Source of the DNA: Comamonas_F sp047606565
GTDB taxonomy: Bacteria; Pseudomonadota; Gammaproteobacteria; Burkholderiales; Burkholderiaceae_C
DNA: 64,000 bases
Assembly (NCBI GenBank): GCA_047606565.1
Contig: JASGEH010000075.1
Location: 13,033-77,032, forward strand
Direction of reading: 5' to 3'
Each line of letters begins with the position of its first letter. The stretch's first letter is position 1. A program made the translations under genes and the position numbers. A model generated the notes under the pieces. The model was not told the DNA's origin, ran no database searches, and worked only from the letters and a program-made list of their open reading frames with translations. Positions 27,274 through 34,853 of the stretch are shown in pieces.

Positions 27274-29121
27274 TCAAACCGGCGGGGCCAGCAGATGCAC
27301 GCCCTGGCGCAGGCGCTTGGCTTCCCGTTTGGCAGCCGCGGCGGCTTCCGCGACGGTTTCGGCATCGCGGAATTGGCGGGGATCGATGGGGACGGCGCCG
27401 ATCGAGACCGTGGTGCACGGGAAGAATTGCCGCTGTCCGTTGCGGTCCTCGGCTTCGAAGCCGCCGGCTGCGCGTGTTGCCGCGTCGAACTCGTTGGCCG
27501 CATGCTGGGCGAAGGCGGTGCAGATCGCCCGCGCGCGCTGCTCCCAGTCGGGACTGCACATCAGCAGCATGAAGTCGTCACCGCCGATATGCCCCACGAA
27601 GTCGAGTTCGGGCTGGCAATGTGCGGTGGCCAGGCTGGCCAGCAGCCGGATCATGTCATCGCCGCGCCGATAGCCATAGCGGTCGTTGAAAGGCTTGAAA
27701 TGATCCAGGTCCGCATAGCAGGCCATGAAAGGCCGTCCCTCGCCGAGCAGCCGCTGCACATGCATGTTGATCGGGATGTTGCCCGGCAGTTGGGTCAGGG
27801 GATTGGCGTGCCGAGCGGCTTCGATGCGTGCTTCGGTGACGGCGCGCACCAACTGCTCGCCCGTGACCAGCCCGACGTAGCGGCCCTGGTCGACCACGAT
27901 GATGCCGTCGGCCAGATAGCGCTGGTCGCTGGAGGTGAGGATGCCGAGCAGGTCGCTGATGCGGTCCGAGCGCTCGACGATGCGCGGTGATGGATTGGCG
28001 CTCACCATGCACGGCTTCTTGCCGTGAACTTCGCGGAAGTACAGCTTGGCGAACTGATTGATGAAATGCCGCCGGTTGATGAGCCCTACCGGCAGGCCGT
28101 CCTGCGTGATCACGGCCACGGCGTGCAGTTCCGGATGGTTCTGGAACAGCGTGGCAACGTCGCTGTGCGTGGTGTGAGGGGTGACGATGGGCGCGGAGGT
28201 CAGTTCCAGCTGCTGCAGGATGCCGGGTGTGACCGCGCGTGGAGGCCTGGCGGCTGAGGCTTCCGTGGCTGTCGTGAGGTGGAGGTTCTGGCGGCTGACC
28301 GATGGTGTCGACGGGGTGCTGGCTGGCAGAGGACCCGGTCGGCCCAGGAAGAAGCCCTGGCCGATGGCGATGCCCAGGTCGCGCAGAATCTTCCAGTCCT
28401 GCTCGGTTTCGATGCCTTCGGCAATCAGCGTGCTGCCCAGGACTTGCGAGATCTCCTGGATGGACCGCATGAGCCGCTGCTTTTCCTTGGCGTTTGCGAT
28501 ATCGCGGCTGAAGTATTTGTCGATCTTGAGGAAGTCGGGCTTGAGTTCATGCCAGAGCCGAAGGTTGGTATGGCCGTCGCCGAAGTCGTCCAGTGCCAGG
28601 CGTACGCCGCAGTCCTGCAGCGACTGGCGTACCGCCTGTAGCGCCTGGATGTCGTCGACCCGGTTGTGCTCGGTGATCTCGATGACCAGCCTGGACAGCG
28701 CCAGGTTTTTCGGCAGCACCGCGGGCCAGCGTGACGGCGGGGTTTCGTGGCAGGTCTGGATCAGCGCATGCGCGCTCATGTTGAGGAACAGCAGGCCATG
28801 CGCCTCGCGCGCAGCGGGCTGGCGAGCGCACCACGTCTCCAGTGCCTGCCGCGCACAGGCTTTTTCGAGCAGGGTGTTCATCCCTGCGCGCTGAGCAGCC
28901 GCGAACAAGGCGTCGGGCCGGTGCAGACTCGACGCCAGGGGGCCGCGTATCAGGGCTTCGTAGCCCAGGGTTTGCCCGGTTTGCAGGTAGATGAGGGGCT
29001 GGAAAACAGCCGAGAGCTGCTGCTGGCGCAGGAGGCGCACCAAGGCCTCGCGGCAGGACTGTTTCGAGCCGGCTTCCGGCGTGGAGGGTGTAAGAAGAAT
29101 GGCTAACATGGCGAAGGCCAT
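27274..29121 (-). CDS. EAL-CBS-GGDEF cyclic-di-GMP protein
   Basis: A 615-residue signalling protein. The EAL phosphodiesterase domain (about residues 20-270) keeps EALIR, the Asn and Glu metal ligands (LNMSAHA, ITEH), DDFG, KID and AEGIE, so it should cleave c-di-GMP. Two CBS motifs follow (about 310-430). The C-terminal GGDEF domain has the variant GGDDF and lacks the RxxD inhibitory site. No membrane segment is evident. I start at 29121 because a longer reading would run through the tRNA-Arg gene; a second ATG at 29109 is equally possible. Start choice is uncertain as no good ribosome site is seen. Confidence 0.88.
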   Translation of the reverse strand: MAFAMLAILLTPSTPEAGSKQSCREALVRLLRQQQLSAVFQPLIYLQTGQTLGYEALIRGPLASSLHRPDALFAAAQRAGMNTLLEKACARQALETWCARQPAAREAHGLLFLNMSAHALIQTCHETPPSRWPAVLPKNLALSRLVIEITEHNRVDDIQALQAVRQSLQDCGVRLALDDFGDGHTNLRLWHELKPDFLKIDKYFSRDIANAKEKQRLMRSIQEISQVLGSTLIAEGIETEQDWKILRDLGIAIGQGFFLGRPGPLPASTPSTPSVSRQNLHLTTATEASAARPPRAVTPGILQQLELTSAPIVTPHTTHSDVATLFQNHPELHAVAVITQDGLPVGLINRRHFINQFAKLYFREVHGKKPCMVSANPSPRIVERSDRISDLLGILTSSDQRYLADGIIVVDQGRYVGLVTGEQLVRAVTEARIEAARHANPLTQLPGNIPINMHVQRLLGEGRPFMACYADLDHFKPFNDRYGYRRGDDMIRLLASLATAHCQPELDFVGHIGGDDFMLLMCSPDWEQRARAICTAFAQHAANEFDAATRAAGGFEAEDRNGQRQFFPCTTVSIGAVPIDPRQFRDAETVAEAAAAAKREAKRLRQGVHLLAPPV

Positions 29122-29169
29122 GCTAGCGGGCGTTGATGACAGGACCGCGGACTTGCTTGGATGAACAGC

Positions 29170-29201
29170 AAAAAACCCGGTCACCTTTCGATGACCGGGT
29201 T
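29170..29201 (-). terminator. terminator of the first tRNA-Arg(ACG) gene
   Basis: A 10-bp stem (AACCCGGTCA / TGACCGGGTT) with an 8-nt loop is followed on the minus strand by a run of T. It lies 6 bases beyond the tRNA 3' end. Confidence 0.88.
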
Positions 29202-29207
29202 GATGCT

Positions 29208-29284
29208 TGGTGCGGCTGGCAGGATTCGAACCCACGACCCCTTGGTTCGTAGCCAAGTACTCTATCCAACTGAGCTACAGCCGC
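29208..29284 (-). tRNA. tRNA-Arg (anticodon ACG), copy 1
   Basis: A 77-nt cloverleaf on the minus strand with encoded CCA. The acceptor begins GCGGCTG; the anticodon loop is CTACGAA, anticodon ACG, whose A34 is normally deaminated to inosine by TadA to read CGN codons. It is identical to the copy at 29344-29420, as far as I can compare by eye. Confidence 0.96.
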
Positions 29285-29304
29285 TAGAAAAAACGAATTT
29301 TGAA

Positions 29305-29337
29305 GAAAAAACCCTGCAAACCGTTGCAGGGCTTTTT
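29305..29337. terminator. terminator between the two tRNA-Arg genes
   Basis: CCCTGCAA pairs with TTGCAGGG around a 4-nt loop, with A and T runs on either side. On the minus strand it terminates copy 2, so the two tRNA genes are likely separate transcription units. Confidence 0.88.
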
Positions 29338-29343
29338 AAAGGT

Positions 29344-29420
29344 TGGTGCGGCTGGCAGGATTCGAACCCACGACCCCTTGGTTCGTAGCCAAGTACTCTA
29401 TCCAACTGAGCTACAGCCGC
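29344..29420 (-). tRNA. tRNA-Arg (anticodon ACG), copy 2
   Basis: A second 77-nt cloverleaf with the same anticodon loop CTACGAA and encoded CCA. It lies 59 bases upstream of copy 1 on the minus strand; the sequence around the two differs, so only the tRNA was duplicated. Confidence 0.96.
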
Positions 29421-29546
29421 CGAGAAAAAAATTATAACCCGGTTTTTCGGCAAGTCCAAGTTCGCCGATTATTTTGTTGGACGCATGCCGAGGCGAGGCC
29501 TGGGCGGGCCGGGCCACTGCCGGCCGTGCCGGAGCCGGCAGGCGGG

Positions 29547-31835
29547 CTATTCGGTGGCAGGGGGCAAGGGCAGGGCGCGTGCGGCACCCAGCACCTCGGG
29601 CATGCGGCGCAGGCTGCGCAGGACGCCGTCGAGGTGCTGGCGGTCGCGCACCGCCACGATGAAACGCAGGTCGATCGCGTCCTGGCTGTCCTTGTCGTCC
29701 ATGTCCACGTGCACGATGTCCGCCTCGGCGGCCGCCAGCGTGACGGCGACGCGCGCGAGCAGGCCCTTGCCGTTGGCGATGGTGACCACGATCGCCGTCT
29801 GGAAGGTGCGGACCGGGTCTTCTGACCACTCGACGTGGATGAAGCGTTCGCTGTCCTTGTGCTGCAGCCGGCGTGCCACCTCGCAGTCGCCGTGGTGGAG
29901 TACCAGCCCTTCGCCCCGGCCCAGGTAGCCGACGATCGGGTCGCCCGGCACCGGGCGGCAACACTTGGCGAACTGCACCGACGAGCTTTCGCTGCCGTCG
30001 ATGGTGACCGCACCCTGCGACACCGTTTCATGGGCGGTGTAGCGTTCGCGGCTCATCAGCAGCGCGTCGCGTCGCGCGCCTTGCTCGGTCAGCATGGCCA
30101 CCATGCGCTTGGCGACGATGCTGGCGATGCGCTTGCCCAGGCCGATGTCGGTCAGCAGTTCGGCGCGGCTCTTGCTGCCGGCGAAGCGCAGCAGTTTGTC
30201 CCAGATGGGCTTGTTCTCCTCGTCCTCGCCGGGCAGCATCTGCATGCCTTCGGCGCGCAGGGCCTGGGTCAGCAGCTTTTCGCCCAGGGTGGCGGACTCG
30301 GTCTGCGCCAGCGACTTGAGGTGGTGGCGGATCTTGGAGCGCGCCCGGCCCGTGCGCACGAAGCCCAGCCAGGCCGGATTCGGGCGGGAGACCGGGGCGG
30401 TGATGACCTCGATGACGTCGCCGTTCTGGATCTCGGTGCGCAGCGGCACCTGCTCGCCATTGACCTTGGCGGCCACGGTGTGGTCGCCAACGTCGCTGTG
30501 GATGGCGTAGGCGAAGTCGACGATGGTGGCGCCGCGCGGCATGGCCATGATCTGGCTCTTGGGCGTGAAGACGTAGACCGCGTCGGGAAACAGGTCGACC
30601 TTGACGTGGTCCCAGAACTCGGAGGCGTCGTTGGTCTCGTGCTGGATGTCGAGCAGCGACTGCAGCCACTGCGTGCCCAGGCGCTCGGCGACCGGGTCGT
30701 CGCTCTCGGTGCTTTTGTAGAGCCAGTGCGCGGCCACGCCGGACTCGGCGACCAGATGCATGGGCTGGGTGCGGACCTGGAACTCGATGTTGATGCCGGC
30801 GGGGCCGACCAGCGTGGTGTGCAGTGACTGGTAGCCGTTGGCCTTGGGAATGGCGATGTGGTCCTTGAAGCGGCCGGGCACGGGCTTGTAGAGCTGGTGC
30901 AGTAGGCCCAGGGCGGTGTAGCAGGCGGTCACGTCCGGCAGCAGCAGCCGAAAGCCATAGAGGTCGCTGACCTGGGCGAAGCTCAGGCGCTTGTCTTCCA
31001 TCTTGCGGTAGATCGAGTAGAGCGCCTTCTCGCGTCCCGTGATCTCGACGGCCACGCCGGCGGCCGAAAATACCGCGGCCACGTCGGCCTGGACCTTGGC
31101 GATCAGGTCCTTGCGGCGGCTGCGTGCCTTGTGCAGCGCCTTGGTCAGCACCTCGTAGCGCCACGGCAGCATGTAGCGGAACGACAGGTCCTGCAGTTCC
31201 CGGAATGCCTGGTGCAGGCCCAGCCGGTAGGCGATGGGGGTGTAGATGTCGAGCGTTTCCTGCGAGATCCGCCGCCACTTGCTCTTGGGCGAATCGTTGA
31301 GCGTGCGCATGTTGTGGATGCGGTCGGCCAGCTTGACCAGGATGACCCGCACATCGCGCGCCATGGCCAGCAGCATCTTGCGGAAGGATTCAGCCTGGCT
31401 TTCCTCGCGCGTGTGGAACTGCAGCTTGTCGAGCTTGGTCAAGCCGTCGACCAGCTCGGCCACGCTGCTGCCGAACTGCTCGATGAGTTGGGATTTGGTG
31501 ACCCCGCAGTCTTCCAGCGTGTCGTGCAGCAGCGCCGCCATCAGCGCCTGCGCGTCGAGCTTCCATTCGGTGCACTGGATGGCGACGGCAATCGGGTGGG
31601 TGATGTAGGGCAGGCCGCTGTTGCGTAACTGGCCCAGGTGGGCCTCGTCGGCGAAACGATAGGCGCGGCGCACCTGCTCGACGTCGTCCACCCCCATGTA
31701 GTCCAGGCGTTCGAGCAACTGGGCGAAGCTGGCCGCAGCCGAGTCGGGCTCGGCCGTGCCTCCGCCGACGATCTTGGGAAAGGGGTCGGAAGGAATCGAT
31801 TGCGGTTTTTTGACAGGGGGCATGACAACGCTCAT
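29547..31835 (-). CDS. spoT: bifunctional (p)ppGpp synthetase/hydrolase SpoT
   Basis: A 762-residue stringent-response enzyme. The HD hydrolase domain has HDTLEDCG near residue 100; the synthetase domain has PGRFKDHIAIPKANGYQSLH, where the basic RFKD motif marks the bifunctional SpoT/Rel type rather than RelA. TGS (PRGATIVDFAYAIHSDVGD), a zinc-finger/helical part with CCRPVPGD and a C-terminal ACT domain follow. Starts at 31835 or 31823 are both possible. It lies downstream of rpoZ, the classic gmk-rpoZ-spoT order, with a hairpin between. Confidence 0.96.
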   Translation of the reverse strand: MSVVMPPVKKPQSIPSDPFPKIVGGGTAEPDSAAASFAQLLERLDYMGVDDVEQVRRAYRFADEAHLGQLRNSGLPYITHPIAVAIQCTEWKLDAQALMAALLHDTLEDCGVTKSQLIEQFGSSVAELVDGLTKLDKLQFHTREESQAESFRKMLLAMARDVRVILVKLADRIHNMRTLNDSPKSKWRRISQETLDIYTPIAYRLGLHQAFRELQDLSFRYMLPWRYEVLTKALHKARSRRKDLIAKVQADVAAVFSAAGVAVEITGREKALYSIYRKMEDKRLSFAQVSDLYGFRLLLPDVTACYTALGLLHQLYKPVPGRFKDHIAIPKANGYQSLHTTLVGPAGINIEFQVRTQPMHLVAESGVAAHWLYKSTESDDPVAERLGTQWLQSLLDIQHETNDASEFWDHVKVDLFPDAVYVFTPKSQIMAMPRGATIVDFAYAIHSDVGDHTVAAKVNGEQVPLRTEIQNGDVIEVITAPVSRPNPAWLGFVRTGRARSKIRHHLKSLAQTESATLGEKLLTQALRAEGMQMLPGEDEENKPIWDKLLRFAGSKSRAELLTDIGLGKRIASIVAKRMVAMLTEQGARRDALLMSRERYTAHETVSQGAVTIDGSESSSVQFAKCCRPVPGDPIVGYLGRGEGLVLHHGDCEVARRLQHKDSERFIHVEWSEDPVRTFQTAIVVTIANGKGLLARVAVTLAAAEADIVHVDMDDKDSQDAIDLRFIVAVRDRQHLDGVLRSLRRMPEVLGAARALPLPPATE

Positions 31836-31883
31836 ACCGTAAAGAATATAGCCACAGGCCGTAAGCTTTGCCACGGCAGGCAT

Positions 31884-31910
31884 AAAAAAACACCGCGGCG
31901 CGGTGTCTTT
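31884..31910. terminator. hairpin between rpoZ and spoT
   Basis: CACCGC pairs with GCGGTG around GGC; seven A precede and a T-rich run follows. In the minus direction it stands 49 bases after the rpoZ stop and before the spoT start, so spoT may have its own promoter or depend on read-through. Confidence 0.7.
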
Positions 31911-31959
31911 TGATGCATATCGGCGTCAGGCGACGCCAGCGGGCAGGGGCGTGGGGCGC

Positions 31960-32163
31960 TTAGCCCGGCACTTTCTTGAGCATTTCCAGGCCCACCTTGC
32001 CTTCGGCGATTTCGCGCAGGGCGGTCACGCCGGGTTTGTTCTTGGACTCGATGCGGGGCGTGTGGCCCTGGCTCAGCATGCGGGCGCGGTAGGTCGCGGC
32101 CAGGACGAGCTGAAAGCGGTTCGGGATCTTTTCCAGGCAATCTTCAACGGTGATGCGGGCCAT
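31960..32163 (-). CDS. rpoZ: RNA polymerase omega subunit
   Basis: A 67-residue protein beginning MARITVEDCLEKIPNRFQLV, the conserved omega start, with RARMLSQG and PGVTALREIAEGKVG. It assists assembly of RNA polymerase and in some bacteria forms part of the ppGpp site, which fits its place between gmk and spoT. The start is 13 bases after the gmk stop. Confidence 0.96.
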   Translation of the reverse strand: MARITVEDCLEKIPNRFQLVLAATYRARMLSQGHTPRIESKNKPGVTALREIAEGKVGLEMLKKVPG

Positions 32164-32176
32164 GTTCGGGTTCCTG

Positions 32177-32797
32177 TCAGGCAATGTGCAACGCTTCGAA
32201 GGTCGAAGCGCGGGCGCGGCGCTGGGCTGCGTACTTGAGGCGTTGGGCGTGCACGATGCTCTTGAGGTCGAAGAGCGCACGCTCGAATAACTCATTGATT
32301 ATAACGAAGTCGAATTGCGCAGCCTGGGCCATTTCCTCGCCCGCGTTCTTCAGGCGCAGCTCGATCACGTCGGCCGCATCCTCGCCGCGCCGCTGCAGGC
32401 GCGAGCGCAGCTCTTCCCAGCTGGGGGGGAGAATGAAGATCAGCACCGCATTGGCGAACACCTGCTTGACCTGCATGGCGCCCTGGAAATCGATCTCCAG
32501 CACCACGTCGCCACCCTCGGCCATGCGTTTTTCGATGGCATGGCGCGAGGTGCCGTAGCGGTTGCCGTGCACCTTGGCCCATTCGAGGAAGGCGTTGTCG
32601 GCCACCATGCGGTCGAATTCGTCGTCGGCCACGAAGTAGTACTCGCGCCCATGCTTTTCCTGGCCGCGCGCCGCGCGCGTGGTGTGCGAGACCGAGGGGC
32701 GCACGCCCTGGTCGACTTCCATGAGCGCCTTGACCAGGCTGGATTTACCGGCACCGCTCGGGGCGGCGACGACGAACAGATTTCCAGGATAGTCCAT
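32177..32797 (-). CDS. gmk: guanylate kinase
   Basis: A 206-residue enzyme phosphorylating GMP to GDP. The P loop is APSGAGKSSLVKAL; SVSHTTRAARGQEKHGREYYF forms the GMP-binding part and RLQRRGED the lid. The start at 32797 (MDYPGNLFVV) gives the usual short N-terminus. It heads gmk-rpoZ-spoT and lies just downstream of a tRNA-Ser gene on the same strand. Confidence 0.96.
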   Translation of the reverse strand: MDYPGNLFVVAAPSGAGKSSLVKALMEVDQGVRPSVSHTTRAARGQEKHGREYYFVADDEFDRMVADNAFLEWAKVHGNRYGTSRHAIEKRMAEGGDVVLEIDFQGAMQVKQVFANAVLIFILPPSWEELRSRLQRRGEDAADVIELRLKNAGEEMAQAAQFDFVIINELFERALFDLKSIVHAQRLKYAAQRRARASTFEALHIA

Positions 32798-32880
32798 ATC
32801 GATGACCGGGCCCGGGCGGGCCACAAAGCAAAAGGGAAGCAAAAAAGCGCTGCAGGCGGGGGCGTGCAGCGCTTCGTATT

Positions 32881-32972
<92 letters not shown>

Positions 32973-33180
32973 GGAAAGTCGGCCATTGTAGCAGGGACTT
33001 TCGGGGTTCTGGACAAAGGCGGCGCAAGGTCGCGTTATGCACCGTTGTGTTGAACAATGTTGTGGATAACCCTGTATGCGCCGCAGGGTTGTCTTGCAAG
33101 TCCTTGTTTTTAAAAGACCTGATTTGGCGTGCCGAAAAAAAGGGCAGGCCACGGCCGGGTCTTCGGCCGGGTGGAGAGGG

Positions 33181-34104
33181 TCAACTCGCGCTTTTGCTGC
33201 CGGTCTGGATCATGCGCATGGCCGAGCCGATCAGGGCCGAAACCTCGCTCATGTTGCTCGGGATGATGAGTGTGCTGTTGGCGTCGGCGGCGACCTTGGC
33301 GTAGGCCTCGACGGCTTTTTCGGCCACCTTCAGTTGCACGGCTTCCTCGCCGCCGGGCTGGCGGATGGCGGTGGCCACGCGTTCGATCGCCTGCGCGGTG
33401 GCATCGGCCACGGCGGTGATGGAGGCTGCCTCGCCCTGGGCCTTGTTGATGGCGGCCTGCTTCTCGCCCTCCGAGCGCGCGATAAAGGCTTCGCGCTCGC
33501 CGGTGGCGATGTTGATCTGCTCCTGGCGACGGCCCTCGGAGGCGGCGATCAGCGCGCGCTTCTCGCGCTCGGCGGTGATCTGGCGCTGCATGGCGTGCAG
33601 GATTTCCTTGGGCGGCGTCAGGTCCTTGATTTCGTAGCGCAGCACCTTGACGCCCCAGTTCAGCGCGGCCTCGTCGATGGCGGCGACCACCTGGGCGTTG
33701 ATGATGTCGCGCTCCTCGAAGGTCTTGTCGAGTTCGAGCTTGCCGATGACGCTGCGCAGCGAAGTCTGTGCCAGTTGGGTGACCGCCATCACGTAGTTGG
33801 ACGAGCCGTAGCTCGCGCGCATCGGGTCGGTGACCTGGAAGTAGAGGATGCCGTCGACCTGCAGTTGCGTGTTGTCGCGCGTGATGCAGATCTGGCTGGG
33901 CACGTCGAGCGGGATTTCCTTGAGGCTGTGCTTGTAGGCGACGCGATCGACGAAGGGAATGAGCACGTTGAGACCGGGCGAGAGCGTGGCGTGGAACTTG
34001 CCCAGGCGCTCGACCACCCAGGCGTTTTGCTGCGGCACGATCTTGACGGCACGCGCCACGAAGACGATGAAGATGATGAACAGGACGATGGCGATTTCCG
34101 GCAT
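33181..34104 (-). CDS. qmcA: SPFH/stomatin-like membrane protein (QmcA-type)
   Basis: A 307-residue protein with one N-terminal membrane anchor (IAIVLFIIFIVFVARAV) and a long SPFH (prohibitin homology) domain containing VVERLGKFHATLSPGLNVLI and DVPSQICITRDNTQLQVDG. A charged helical coiled coil follows. Such proteins form large oligomers in the inner membrane, often as partners of NfeD proteins and FtsH. It is 52 bases behind the nfeD-like gene, the typical pair. Confidence 0.93.
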   Translation of the reverse strand: MPEIAIVLFIIFIVFVARAVKIVPQQNAWVVERLGKFHATLSPGLNVLIPFVDRVAYKHSLKEIPLDVPSQICITRDNTQLQVDGILYFQVTDPMRASYGSSNYVMAVTQLAQTSLRSVIGKLELDKTFEERDIINAQVVAAIDEAALNWGVKVLRYEIKDLTPPKEILHAMQRQITAEREKRALIAASEGRRQEQINIATGEREAFIARSEGEKQAAINKAQGEAASITAVADATAQAIERVATAIRQPGGEEAVQLKVAEKAVEAYAKVAADANSTLIIPSNMSEVSALIGSAMRMIQTGSKSAS

Positions 34105-34156
34105 GGAATGAGGGCTCCTCTGGGCTGGCGGTCAGGGTTGTCGGGTTGAAGATGTG

Positions 34157-34588
34157 TCAGGCTTTCTCGACGACCAGCCGATTGCCGTCGAGGTCCTTGA
34201 CGCGGTGCAGCCCGGTGCCGGGCGCGCTCCCGGCCGCCGGCACGGCGGTCCAGCGGGCGCCACGGTAGTGCACGCGGGCCGTGCCGTCGGCTTGCCAGGC
34301 GTCGATGGTGACGTGCTCGCCGATGTCCAGGTTGATGTCGCGGTTGGGCCGCTGGCGCGTGGCGGCCCGCTTGCGGCGCACCCGGTAACAGGCCAGCACG
34401 AAGCCCGATCCGACCACGGCCGCCGCCGCCAACTGGCCGACCGGGCCCAAGCCCAGGTGCGCGGCGACGGCGCCGGCGGCCAGGCCCACGGCAATCATCA
34501 GCAGGTAGAACATGCCGACGAACAATTCGGCGGTCACGGCCAGGCCGGCCAATACCCACCAGATGGTCGAATCCGCCAGGGCGATCAT
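34157..34588 (-). CDS. NfeD family membrane protein (short form)
   Basis: A 143-residue protein with two or three membrane helices (about residues 8-75) and a C-terminal OB-fold NfeD domain (GEHVTIDAWQADGTARVHYRGARW). Short NfeD proteins are encoded with SPFH proteins and help anchor or regulate them. The start MIALADSTIWW at 34588 fits the family. It is the first gene of the nfeD-qmcA pair. Confidence 0.9.
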   Translation of the reverse strand: MIALADSTIWWVLAGLAVTAELFVGMFYLLMIAVGLAAGAVAAHLGLGPVGQLAAAAVVGSGFVLACYRVRRKRAATRQRPNRDINLDIGEHVTIDAWQADGTARVHYRGARWTAVPAAGSAPGTGLHRVKDLDGNRLVVEKA

Positions 34589-34853
34589 GCGGTGTCCTCT
34601 CTTGTCGTGTGAAGCAGTCCGCAACAGATTACCCCATGCGCGTCACCTGCCGGGCCGGTGTGCGGACCATCGCCATGATGGGGCGGACGTGCAGGGCGCA
34701 TCTTCGTGAAAGCCAGATGAACCGGCCCGTGCGCCGGCTGGGTTTGTCGGGCGCGCACCACATTTGGACATCGCAGGGCAGGGGAGGGCGAGGGCATCCG
34801 CTTTTTTCATACACTGCGGGCTTTTGAACGCCCCCACGGGCCTGGAGCCGCGC

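Noticed and set aside
33061..33069. Perfect DnaA box (TTATCCACA on the minus strand) before tRNA-Ser
   Set aside because: A single 9-mer is expected about every 130 kb of double-stranded DNA; no cluster, dnaA gene or A+T-rich unwinding region is near.
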